A stretch of DNA of 9,808 nt from CAZEFK01 sp964511405 (GTDB lineage: Bacteria > Pseudomonadota > Alphaproteobacteria > Elsterales > Elsteraceae): positions 1 to 9,808 of the forward strand of contig CAZEFK010000245.1 of the NCBI GenBank assembly GCA_964511405.1, written 5' to 3'. The notes beneath the pieces were generated by a model, which saw only the letters and a list, made by a program, of their open reading frames with translations, did no database searches and was not told the DNA's origin. The position numbers and the translations under genes are program-made. This document shows, piece by piece, positions 1 to 5,909 of the stretch. Each line of letters begins with the position of its first letter. Position 1 is the stretch's first letter.

Positions 1-129
1 GCGCGGTCGCGGCCGGCAATCCGGGAGCGGGCGGCGCCAGAGCGGCAGTGGCGACCGGTGGCGACGCCGGCACATCGGCGGCCGGCGCGGTCGCGGCCGG
101 CAATCCGGGAGCGGGCGGCGCCAGAGCGG
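1..129. repeat. Tandem repeat with 84-bp period
   Basis: Bases 1-45 and 85-129 are identical, so the period is 84 bp, exactly 28 codons. The repeat lies inside the lipoprotein reading frame and encodes an Ala/Pro segment (LAPPAPGLPAATA) twice. The spacer at 46-84 makes up the rest of the unit. The frame is preserved, and the left edge falls inside a unit, so more copies may lie outside. Confidence 0.85.
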
Positions 130-559
130 GGGGCGGCAGAGCGGCGGTGACGACGGGTCTCGGCGGCGGGCCGTCCAACGGCGCCACGGTGATGCCGGCG
201 CGGGCGCCGCCGCCGGGGATGGCCTGGCGGACGTCGTGGGCCAGGTTCATGCCGGTGACGCTGTAGCCGCTTGATTCAGGCGGGGCCAGGCCGGTCTGGT
301 CGGGCACGATGCGCACCGGCATCGGCAGCGCGACCGGACCGCTCAGCACCTGGTTGCTGCCGTTGGCCGCAGCCTGGCGGGTCGCATCGGTGAGGGCGCT
401 CGCCAACGGGCCCGGCGGCGCGGCCGGCGGCGCCGGGGTGTCGGACGACAGCCCCAGGCTGCTGCAGCCGGCGGCCAGCGCCGCGACGGCGGACAGAGCG
501 GCGAGCCGCATCCCGCGGCTGCCCGCCCCAGACAGATAGGACCGGCGCCCGTTGCTCAT
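1..559 (-). CDS. Ala/Pro-rich lipoprotein, partial (3' end off the left edge)
   Basis: Reading the minus strand from ATG at 559 gives an open frame to the window edge with no stop, so at least 186 codons are visible. The N-terminus has a basic stretch, a hydrophobic Ala/Leu segment and the lipobox LAAGC with Cys32, so the product should be lipidated and anchored in the periplasm. A second in-frame ATG at 511 (Met17) gives a more compact signal peptide (MRLAALSAVAALAAGC) and is an equally good start; neither has a clear Shine-Dalgarno sequence. The mature part has a low-complexity linker, then a region containing GYSVTGMNLAHDVRQAIPGG, then a tail of Ala/Pro repeats. I recognise no family. It is transcribed divergently from the aminotransferase. 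Lipoprotein status is seen from the motif; function is unknown. Confidence 0.7.
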   Translation of the reverse strand, partial: MSNGRRSYLSGAGSRGMRLAALSAVAALAAGCSSLGLSSDTPAPPAAPPGPLASALTDATRQAAANGSNQVLSGPVALPMPVRIVPDQTGLAPPESSGYSVTGMNLAHDVRQAIPGGGARAGITVAPLDGPPPRPVVTAALPPPALAPPAPGLPAATAPAADVPASPPVATAALAPPAPGLPAATA

Positions 560-626
560 GGCGCAGCACTGCCACAGCCCCGTCCGCGCTGCAACGCCGC
601 CTGCCAAACCCGAGGCAGCAGGCGGC

Positions 627-657
627 TTGCCGATCCCCCCGGTGGTCCGCCTATAGT
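627..657 (+). promoter_or_regulatory. Possible sigma-70-type promoter of the aminotransferase gene
   Basis: TTGCCG at 627-632 and TATAGT at 652-657 resemble -35 and -10 elements. The 19-base spacer is longer than the ideal 17. This is the only good -10-like hexamer between the two divergent genes and leaves a leader of about 70 bases before the ATG at 733. It was judged by eye only. Confidence 0.35.
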
Positions 658-732
658 CGCCGGGCAATCGGCGTCGCGCGGATCGATTCGCTCGGACCGG
701 GCGCACCCTCTTCCAAGCAGGCGGTGACCGTC

Positions 733-2124
733 ATGGCTGAGCGCAGCAATTCCCTGGCCGCTCGCGACATCGCGACCAGCATCCATCCCTACACGAACCT
801 CAAGCTGCACGAGACCGAAGGCCCGACGGTCATGACCGCCGGCGAGGGCGTGTTCGTGCGCGACGAGGACGGCAAGCGCTATCTGGAAGGCCTGGCCGGG
901 TTGTGGTGCGCCAGCCTGGGCTTCTCGGAGCGGCGCCTGGCCGAGGCGGCCTATCGGCAGATGCTGAAGCTGCCCTACTATCACCAGTTCGCGCACAAGG
1001 CCCACGACGTCGGCATCGAGCTCGCCGAGAAGCTGCTGGGCCTGGCGCCAGTTCCGATGTCGAAGGTGTTCTTCGTGAACTCCGGGTCCGAGGCCAACGA
1101 CACCGTCGTCAAGCTGGTGTGGTACTACAACAACGCGCTCGGCCGCCCGCAGAAGAAGAAGATCCTGAGCCGGACCAAGGCCTATCACGGCGTTACCGTG
1201 GCCAGCGCCAGCCTGACCGGCCTGCCCAACAACCACCGCGACTTCGACCTGCCGATCGCCAACATCGTGCATGTCGACTGCCCGCACTGGTACCGCTTCG
1301 GCCTGCCCGGCGAGAGCGAGGAGGCGTTCGCCACCCGCATGGCCGAGGCGCTGGAGACCCGCATCCTGGCCGAGGGGCCGGACACCGTGGCGGCCATGAT
1401 CGCCGAGCCGATCATGGGTGCGGGCGGCGTGCTGCTGCCGCCGGCGACCTATTGGGAGAAGGTCCAACCGGTCCTGAAGAAGTACGACATCATGCTGATC
1501 GCCGACGAGGTGATCTGCGGCTTCGGCCGAACCGGCGCCATGTGGGGCACCACGACCTTCGGCATGAAGCCCGACATCCTGACCTGCGCCAAGGCGCTGT
1601 CGGCCGCCTACCTGCCGATCGGCGCGGTGATGATGTCCGAGGCGGTCTATGCCGCGCTGGTCCGGCAGTCCGAGAAGATCGGCACCTTCGGCCACGGCTT
1701 CACCTACAGCGGCCATCCTGTGACCTCGGCGGTCGCGCTCGAGACCCTCAAGATCTATGAGGAGATCGACATCCTCGGCCATGTCCGCCAGGTTGCCCCG
1801 CGCATGCAGGAGGGCCTGCGGCGGTTCCGCGACCATCCGCTGGTCGGCGAGGTGCGCGGCATCGGGCTGATCGGCGCGGTCGAACTGGTCGCCGACAAGG
1901 CGGCGCGCACGCCGTTCGATCCCACGGACGCGGTCGGCCCATACCTCGCCAAACGCGCCGCCCATCACGGCCTGATCATTCGGGCGCTCGGCGATGCGAT
2001 CGGGTTCTGCCCGCCGCTGATCATCGCCGAGCCCGAGATCGACCTGATGCTCGACCTGTTCGGCAAGGCCCTGGACGACACCCTGGCCCTGGTGCACGAG
2101 CGCGGCCTGCTCGCGCCAAAGTGA
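733..2124 (+). CDS. Class III omega-aminotransferase (omega-amine:pyruvate type), PLP-dependent
   Basis: The 463-residue product matches fold-type I, class III transaminases, closest in my memory to Chromobacterium omega-transaminase and SpuC putrescine:pyruvate aminotransferases. These move an amino group from an amine or omega-amino acid to pyruvate in the cytoplasm. Visible landmarks are GLWC (Trp58), NSGSEAND (phosphate loop, residues 116-123), YHG (Tyr151), ADEVICGFGRTG (Asp258, pairs with the PLP ring nitrogen), Lys287 in CAKALSAAYLPIGA (Schiff base), HGFTYSGHP, and Arg417 in IIRALGD (the flexible carboxylate-binding Arg). Length and spacing are normal. I prefer ATG 733 over GTG 724 because GGTGA (723-727) sits five bases upstream as a ribosome site. 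No partner pathway gene is adjacent, so the true amine donor is open: putrescine, beta-alanine or another amine. Confidence 0.93.
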   Translation: MAERSNSLAARDIATSIHPYTNLKLHETEGPTVMTAGEGVFVRDEDGKRYLEGLAGLWCASLGFSERRLAEAAYRQMLKLPYYHQFAHKAHDVGIELAEKLLGLAPVPMSKVFFVNSGSEANDTVVKLVWYYNNALGRPQKKKILSRTKAYHGVTVASASLTGLPNNHRDFDLPIANIVHVDCPHWYRFGLPGESEEAFATRMAEALETRILAEGPDTVAAMIAEPIMGAGGVLLPPATYWEKVQPVLKKYDIMLIADEVICGFGRTGAMWGTTTFGMKPDILTCAKALSAAYLPIGAVMMSEAVYAALVRQSEKIGTFGHGFTYSGHPVTSAVALETLKIYEEIDILGHVRQVAPRMQEGLRRFRDHPLVGEVRGIGLIGAVELVADKAARTPFDPTDAVGPYLAKRAAHHGLIIRALGDAIGFCPPLIIAEPEIDLMLDLFGKALDDTLALVHERGLLAPK

Positions 2125-2139
2125 AGCGGGTGCGGCGGG

Positions 2140-2168
2140 TTGGCGGCCCGGATGCCGTCGACTACAGT
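2140..2168 (+). promoter_or_regulatory. Probable promoter of the Tat protein-lipoprotein-aldolase cluster
   Basis: TTGGCG at 2140-2145 and TACAGT at 2163-2168 are separated by exactly 17 bases, a good sigma-70 layout. It lies just after the aminotransferase stop and 40 bases before the GTG start at 2208. The same TACAGT -10 form appears in the candidate minC promoter in this window. Confidence 0.5.
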
Positions 2169-2207
2169 CGCATTTGAGCCGATCGACCGGTAGCGGGGAG
2201 ATTTCGC

Positions 2208-2612
2208 GTGAACCCGACCGTCACCAACCGGGGCACTCAAAATGGTGTCGCCCAGGCGGACCTGCAGGGGGCGGACTCGCGCCCCAGGCTCAGCCGCAGG
2301 CGCCTGATCTCGGGAGCATCGCTGGTCGCCCTCGGCGCGGCCGCCCTTGGGGCGCGGCCGGCTCGGGCACTGTCGATCGAACCTGCCGACGCCGGGACGG
2401 CGAACCTGATCGCCAATCACTGCTCGGCCAGCCATGATGGCCTGCACCGCGAGCTGGTCGCCGAGCTGCGCACCCAGCTCGAGGCCCGCGGCGTCGCCAT
2501 CGACACCGCGGCACTCACCGCCGAGCTGCAGCGGGCGACCTGCCCGATCTGCGGCTGCCCGCTGATCCTCGCCGAACAGGCCCTGCCCCCCGCCGGGACG
2601 GCCGTCCGATGA
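2208..2612 (+). CDS. Small Tat-exported protein with CPICGC motif, unknown function
   Basis: The start is GTG at 2208, supported by GGGGAG (2195-2200) seven bases upstream. The 134-residue product has a twin-arginine signal: SRRRLI at residues 29-34, a hydrophobic stretch GASLVALGAAALGA, then a likely cleavage after ARA (residue 54). Twin-arginine export normally carries proteins folded, often with a cofactor, to the periplasm. The mature part is only about 80 residues. It holds Cys72 in NHC, nearby His71, His76 and His80, a predicted helical middle, and Cys112, Cys115 and Cys117 in CPICGCP. Four cysteines with histidines suggest a metal site or disulfides, but that is inference. The stop overlaps the next start as ATGA, so the lipoprotein is probably translationally coupled to it. 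I do not recognise the family. Confidence 0.8.
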   Translation: MNPTVTNRGTQNGVAQADLQGADSRPRLSRRRLISGASLVALGAAALGARPARALSIEPADAGTANLIANHCSASHDGLHRELVAELRTQLEARGVAIDTAALTAELQRATCPICGCPLILAEQALPPAGTAVR

Positions 2613-3007
2613 TCCGCCAGGCCCTGGCGCTGGCCGGCACCGCGATCGCGTTGTCGGGCTGCTACGGCATGACCTGCTTCGACGAGTTCGCGCGCCCGTT
2701 CGACCGCACGGTCGGCTGCGGCGACCGCGGCCAGCTGGCGGCGCCGGGTCCCGCCTATGCCGTCCCCGAATCGCCGGTGTCCACGCCGCGGGTTGCGGTG
2801 ACGCCGGCGCCGGCCCCGGTGCCGCTGATCGAGCCGGCGCCGCCGGTGGCCGTGCCGCTGGCGCCGGTGACCGCCGCGCCCCTGCCAGCGGTGCCGCCAC
2901 CCGCAACCGGCGCGCCCACGCCCATCGCGCCGCCGCCGGCCGCTGCCCCGGAGCTGCCGCCGACCATCGCCCCGCCGCCCGCGATCGCGCCCCTGCCTGC
3001 CCCCTGA
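2609..3007 (+). CDS. Pro/Ala-rich small lipoprotein, unknown function
   Basis: This 132-residue product begins on an ATGA overlap with the upstream Tat-exported protein. Residues 1-18 form a lipoprotein signal with lipobox LSGC (Cys18), so it should be processed by Lgt and LspA and anchored to a membrane facing the periplasm. The short mature head contains two more cysteines, Cys23 and Cys37, which could pair. From about residue 46 to the end it is almost only Pro, Ala and Val with a few charged residues, a flexible extended tail like those that span the periplasm. Its neighbours suggest a joint envelope role with the CPICGC protein, but nothing shows a specific activity. Codon-biased Pro/Ala tails are common in GC-rich genomes, yet lipobox, coupling and position support a real gene. 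Confidence 0.72.
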   Translation: MIRQALALAGTAIALSGCYGMTCFDEFARPFDRTVGCGDRGQLAAPGPAYAVPESPVSTPRVAVTPAPAPVPLIEPAPPVAVPLAPVTAAPLPAVPPPATGAPTPIAPPPAAAPELPPTIAPPPAIAPLPAP

Positions 3008-3037
3008 TGCCCGCTCGCTGATGCCCACCCGCTGATG
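3004..3037 (+). repeat. Three CTGATG units at 14-bp period carrying chained mini-ORFs
   Basis: The units begin at 3004, 3018 and 3032. The first two differ at only two positions. Each contains TGATG, so a stop codon shares its last A with the next start. ATG 3007 encodes MPAR then stops at 3019-3021; ATG 3021 encodes MPTR then stops at 3033-3035; ATG 3035 is the aldolase start. Confidence 0.7.
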
Positions 3038-4078
3038 GATTTCCAAAGCGACCTGGTCGCCCCCGCCGCCCCGGAGATCCTGGAGGCGCTGGCCCGCGCC
3101 AGCCGCGGCGCCATGGCGCCCTATGGCCGCGACCCGGAGAGCCAAGCGCTCCAGCGGCTGGTCGACGCCGTGTTCGAGACCGAGACCACGGTCTTCCCCA
3201 TTGCCACCGGCACGGCCGGCAACGCCCTGTGCCTGGGCGCGCTGACGCCGGTCTACGGCATCGTCTACGCCCACGAGGCGGCGCACATCCTGAGCGCGGA
3301 ATGCGGCGCGGTGGAGTTCTACACCGGCGGCGGCCGCATCGTGCCGCTGGCCGGCGGCGACGGGCGGATTGCACCGGCGGCGCTGGCAGCCGCCCTGGAC
3401 CGTGCCGAGCGCGGCCGCATCACCCATATGCAGCCGGCCAGCCTGAGCCTGACCCAGGCCACCGAGTGCGGCACCGTCTATGGGCTAGACCACGTCGCGG
3501 CCCTGGCCGATGTGGCCAAGGCCAACGGCCTGCGCCTGCACATGGACGGCGCTCGGCTGGCCAATGCCCTGGCCGCCCTGGGCGGCAGCCCGGCGGACCT
3601 GACCTGGCGGCGCGGCGTCGACCTGCTGGTGCTGGGCTCGACCAAGAACGGCACGCTCGGCGCCGAGGCGATCGTGGTCTTCGACCGGACGCTGGCGGCC
3701 GACTTGGGGTTCCGCATGAAGCGCGGCGGCCATGTCACGCCGAAGGCACGCTACCTGGCGGTGCAGCTGGCCGCCTATCTCCAGGACGGTCGCTGGCTGC
3801 GCTGGGCCGCCGCGGCCAACCGCAGCGCCCGCCGCCTGTCCGATGGGCTGGCTCGGCTGGGCCATCCCGCCCGTTGGCCGACCGAGATCAACGAAGTGTT
3901 CGTGGCGCTGCCGGATCCGGTGCTGCGGGCGCTCGACCGGGCCGGGATCGGGTACAGCGTCTGGACGCCGGGCGCGCCGACGCTGATCCGCCTGGTCACC
4001 AACTACGCCACGACCGACGCCGAGGTCGATGCGGTCCTGGCCGCCGCGGCTCAGGCGAGCGACGCGCGCTCGATATAA
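3035..4078 (+). CDS. ltaE: Low-specificity L-threonine aldolase
   Basis: The 347-residue product is a fold-type I PLP enzyme of the beta-eliminating lyase/threonine aldolase family. It splits L-threonine or L-allo-threonine to glycine and acetaldehyde, and often also cleaves other beta-hydroxy amino acids. Landmarks are MDFQSD at the N-terminus, YGRDP (30-34), TGTAGNAL (58-65, phosphate binding), HEAAH with His84 stacking on PLP, THMQPASLSLTQATECGTVY, LHMDGAR (Asp171, Arg174), GSTKNG with Schiff-base Lys204, and NEVFVALP near the C-terminus. Length is normal and the start matches the family. There is no Shine-Dalgarno sequence before ATG 3035; ribosomes may arrive by coupling from the lipoprotein through the TGATG chain. 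The 3' end overlaps the convergent Crp-type gene by 28 bp. The symbol is given by family resemblance. Confidence 0.93.
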   Translation: MDFQSDLVAPAAPEILEALARASRGAMAPYGRDPESQALQRLVDAVFETETTVFPIATGTAGNALCLGALTPVYGIVYAHEAAHILSAECGAVEFYTGGGRIVPLAGGDGRIAPAALAAALDRAERGRITHMQPASLSLTQATECGTVYGLDHVAALADVAKANGLRLHMDGARLANALAALGGSPADLTWRRGVDLLVLGSTKNGTLGAEAIVVFDRTLAADLGFRMKRGGHVTPKARYLAVQLAAYLQDGRWLRWAAAANRSARRLSDGLARLGHPARWPTEINEVFVALPDPVLRALDRAGIGYSVWTPGAPTLIRLVTNYATTDAEVDAVLAAAAQASDARSI

Positions 4079-4806
4079 TCCTCGAGCACGGGCACGTTCA
4101 CGATCTCCAGATCCGGGCCGACGCGGCGCAGCAGGCCGCGCCGGATCAGGGCGCTGACCGTGCGCGCCACGGTCTCGCGGGTGGTCGCGGCCTTGTTGGC
4201 GATCTCGGTGGCGGTCGGTGACGGCCGGATCGTGATCGCGGTCGCCGGGCCGTTGGGGCTGAGCTGCTGGGCGAGCCGCAGCAGCTCGACGGCCACGCGC
4301 TCGGGCGCCTTCAGGCCAGAGAGGTCGCGGACCCGGGCATTGATGCCCCGAATCAGCGTGGTCAGGTGGCGCATCACATTGAGCGCCAACGCCGGATATT
4401 CCGAAAGCGCGCCAAGGAAGTCCTCCTGGCTCAGGATTCCGGTCACGACGTCGGTCAACGCCAGCACATAGGCGGATCGCCGACCACCGTCGATGGCCGC
4501 CATCTCGCCGACATTGCCGCCCGGCCCGATGTCGGCGAACGCGATCTCGCGGCCCGACACCGTGAACTGGACCACCCGGACCATGCCATAGGCCACGAAC
4601 AGCAAATCACGGGTGACGTCGTCCTGGGCCAGGATCGTAGTCTGGCGCGGAAACAGCCGCCAACTGACCGCCGCTTCCAGCCGTTCCAGGCAGGCCTCGG
4701 GCAGCCCCGTCAGGAGACTCATCGGACGAAGACTTAAGTCCACTTGGTAGCGCTGGACGAAACCCGGAAGATCCAGTTGGCTGCCATGGGCGAGGCCGGC
4801 CTGCAT
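4051..4806 (-). CDS. Crp/Fnr-family transcriptional regulator with cyclic-nucleotide-binding domain
   Basis: The 251-residue product has an N-terminal cNMP-binding beta-roll (about residues 30-145), a long dimer helix (about 138-163) and a C-terminal winged helix. In the roll, GEMAAIDGGRRSA keeps the Glu101 and Arg110-Ser111 pattern that contacts the cyclic nucleotide phosphate in CRP. The recognition part is ATEIANKAATTRETVARTVS (199-218). The cysteine cluster of FNR is absent (the only Cys is Cys39), so oxygen sensing by an iron-sulfur cluster is unlikely. ATG 4806 is supported by GAGGGAG (4811-4817) four bases upstream; Met29 (4722) is where family similarity begins and is an alternative. 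It has its own promoter-like sequence, and an inverted repeat at 4863-4890 may be an autoregulatory site. Targets are not evident. Confidence 0.9.
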   Translation of the reverse strand: MQAGLAHGSQLDLPGFVQRYQVDLSLRPMSLLTGLPEACLERLEAAVSWRLFPRQTTILAQDDVTRDLLFVAYGMVRVVQFTVSGREIAFADIGPGGNVGEMAAIDGGRRSAYVLALTDVVTGILSQEDFLGALSEYPALALNVMRHLTTLIRGINARVRDLSGLKAPERVAVELLRLAQQLSPNGPATAITIRPSPTATEIANKAATTRETVARTVSALIRRGLLRRVGPDLEIVNVPVLEDYIERASLA

Positions 4807-4862
4807 TTTGCTCCCTCACGCGCGGCGAAATCCGGAGCAGGCCTACGCCGACGCAAAGCTTT

Positions 4863-4890
4863 GTGCAAGCGTGACCGCCCCTTGTTGCAC
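4863..4890. promoter_or_regulatory. Inverted repeat GTGCAA-N16-TTGCAC, candidate operator
   Basis: GTGCAA at 4863-4868 and TTGCAC at 4885-4890 are perfect inverted copies about two helical turns apart. They touch the downstream edge of the candidate -10 of the Crp-type gene, a position suited to repression. A ten-base palindrome, CAAAGCTTTG (4854-4863), lies next to it. Binding by the neighbouring regulator is inference. Confidence 0.3.
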
Positions 4891-4917
4891 CATAGCCAGC
4901 ACCGAGGGTCAACACAA
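4889..4917 (-). promoter_or_regulatory. Possible promoter of the Crp/Fnr-family gene
   Basis: On the minus strand TTGTGT (4917-4912) and TATGGT (4894-4889) are 17 bases apart. The position gives a leader of about 80 bases before ATG 4806. It lies in the 131-bp gap after the parA-like stop, so the regulator may be transcribed alone as well as from the min operon. Confidence 0.4.
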
Positions 4918-4937
4918 GGAATGCGTCTGAACTTCAA

Positions 4938-5600
4938 TCAAAATCCACGATCATGCCAGGTAGTCTTCAGGCCAAGACGATCGGCCAGCAGTCTCCACAG
5001 CATCGCGATCTCGCCCGCCGCCTTCCCGGCCGGCTCGATTTCGCGCGCGACCCGCCCGATCGCCATGGCCGACGGGAACGCCGTGCGCTGATGGACGACC
5101 ACCGGCAGCAGACGCCCGCTCGGATCCAGCTGCTGGCGGATATCGGCCACCAGCCGAGTGGTGGGCGATGCCTGGCACAGCACCACCGCCGCGTCGGCAC
5201 GGTAGCGGCCGACCAGGTCGATGGTCCGCTGCAGCGCGCCGAGGTCGGTGGCGGTCGGGCGCACGGGAATCACGACCAGGTCGGCCGCGCCGATCGCCGC
5301 ATCGACCTCGTCGACCAGCGCCGCCGGCGTGTCGAGGATACAGGCGGCCAGAGCATGCTTGGCGAACAGCCCCAACCGGTTGTGCAGCTGGTGCCGGCTG
5401 GGGACGTCCAGATACAGCTCGCCCAAGGCCGGCGGCTTCGCCCCCTGGACGCGCAGCTCGGCCCACGCCGCCGTCGACCGCTGCGGGTCGAGATCGACCA
5501 TCACCACCGGGCCGGCGGCGGCCGCTTCAACCGCCAGGTGCGCCGCCAAGGTCGACTTGCCGGCGCCGCCCTTGAGGTTGGCGACGGCCACCACCCGCAT
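4938..5600 (-). CDS. ParA-family (deviant Walker A) ATPase in the min operon
   Basis: The 220-residue product is a small ParA/MinD-superfamily ATPase. It has the deviant Walker A motif KGGAGKST with signature Lys10 and Lys15, the MVDLDPQRS segment (Asp36, Asp38) and Walker B CILDTPA (Asp90). The PVRPT segment and the overall length match orphan ParA-type proteins. It lacks the N-terminal helix-turn-helix of plasmid P1-type ParA and the C-terminal amphipathic membrane helix of MinD. Such ATPases form ATP-dependent dimers on DNA or another matrix and position cargo. No ParB gene or parS cluster is visible. It starts nine bases after the minE stop without a clear ribosome site, which implies coupling to minE. 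Chromosome segregation, division-site control and cargo positioning are all possible; none is shown. Confidence 0.88.
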   Translation of the reverse strand: MRVVAVANLKGGAGKSTLAAHLAVEAAAAGPVVMVDLDPQRSTAAWAELRVQGAKPPALGELYLDVPSRHQLHNRLGLFAKHALAACILDTPAALVDEVDAAIGAADLVVIPVRPTATDLGALQRTIDLVGRYRADAAVVLCQASPTTRLVADIRQQLDPSGRLLPVVVHQRTAFPSAMAIGRVAREIEPAGKAAGEIAMLWRLLADRLGLKTTWHDRGF

Positions 5601-5609
5601 CGGCGGGAT

Positions 5610-5909
5610 TCAGGCCAACCGCTCGCTCGTGCGCAGGGGCGCCGGGCGCGCGGCCGCCCCCGGCCCGGGCAGCTCGATATTGACCTCGAGCAACGATACG
5701 CCGGCGTTGCGGTCGAGCTTCACTTGCACCTTGTCGTGCTCGATCTCGCAATACTTGGCGATCACCGCCAGGATGTCCTTCTGCAGCATCGGCAGGAAGT
5801 CGGCGCCGGCGCGGTCGGCGCGTTCATGCGCCAACAGGATCTGCAGCCGCTCCTTGGCCTGCACCGCCGATGGCTTCGGCGGTCGGCGCAGGAAGTCGAA
5901 GATCGCCAT
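5610..5909 (-). CDS. minE: Cell division topological specificity factor MinE
   Basis: The 99-residue product matches MinE from end to end. Residues 1-9 (MAIFDFLRR) form the amphipathic membrane-targeting segment. AKERLQILLAHERA is the MinD-contacting segment that activates MinD ATPase. FLPMLQKDILAVIAKY and the following beta strands, ending LLEVNIELP, form the topological specificity domain. A poorly conserved Ala/Pro tail of about 18 residues makes it longer than the 88-residue E. coli protein. In the cell MinE drives MinD off the membrane and keeps the MinC-MinD inhibitor away from midcell. The start shares one base with the minD stop (TGATG), with a strong GGAGG at 5918-5922 eight bases upstream inside minD. 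Confidence 0.97.
   Translation of the reverse strand: MAIFDFLRRPPKPSAVQAKERLQILLAHERADRAGADFLPMLQKDILAVIAKYCEIEHDKVQVKLDRNAGVSLLEVNIELPGPGAAARPAPLRTSERLA

Noticed and set aside
276..575. Minus-strand frame starting at 575 as the gene instead of the lipoprotein
   Set aside because: The frame starting at 559 has a signal peptide and lipobox and stays open to the window edge; the 575 frame ends at 276 and is Arg-rich noise.
556..2097. Long minus-strand reading frame opposite the aminotransferase (513 codons)
   Set aside because: It mirrors a gene with clear family motifs, is rich in Arg, Gly, Asp and His, and has no domain signature. Such antisense frames are expected in GC-rich coding DNA.
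1965..3374. Minus-strand frame of 469 codons across three plus-strand genes
   Set aside because: Its composition is Arg/Pro/Ala noise and it spans several unrelated genes; it is a shadow frame.
4928..4948. TTGAT-like sequence near the parA stop as an FNR box
   Set aside because: Only one half-site (TTGAT on the minus strand) is present, without the matching ATCAA at four-base spacing.
4938..5600. ParA-like gene as evidence of a plasmid partition locus
   Set aside because: There is no ParB gene, no repeated parS-like sites and no replication gene; it sits in a chromosomal min operon.
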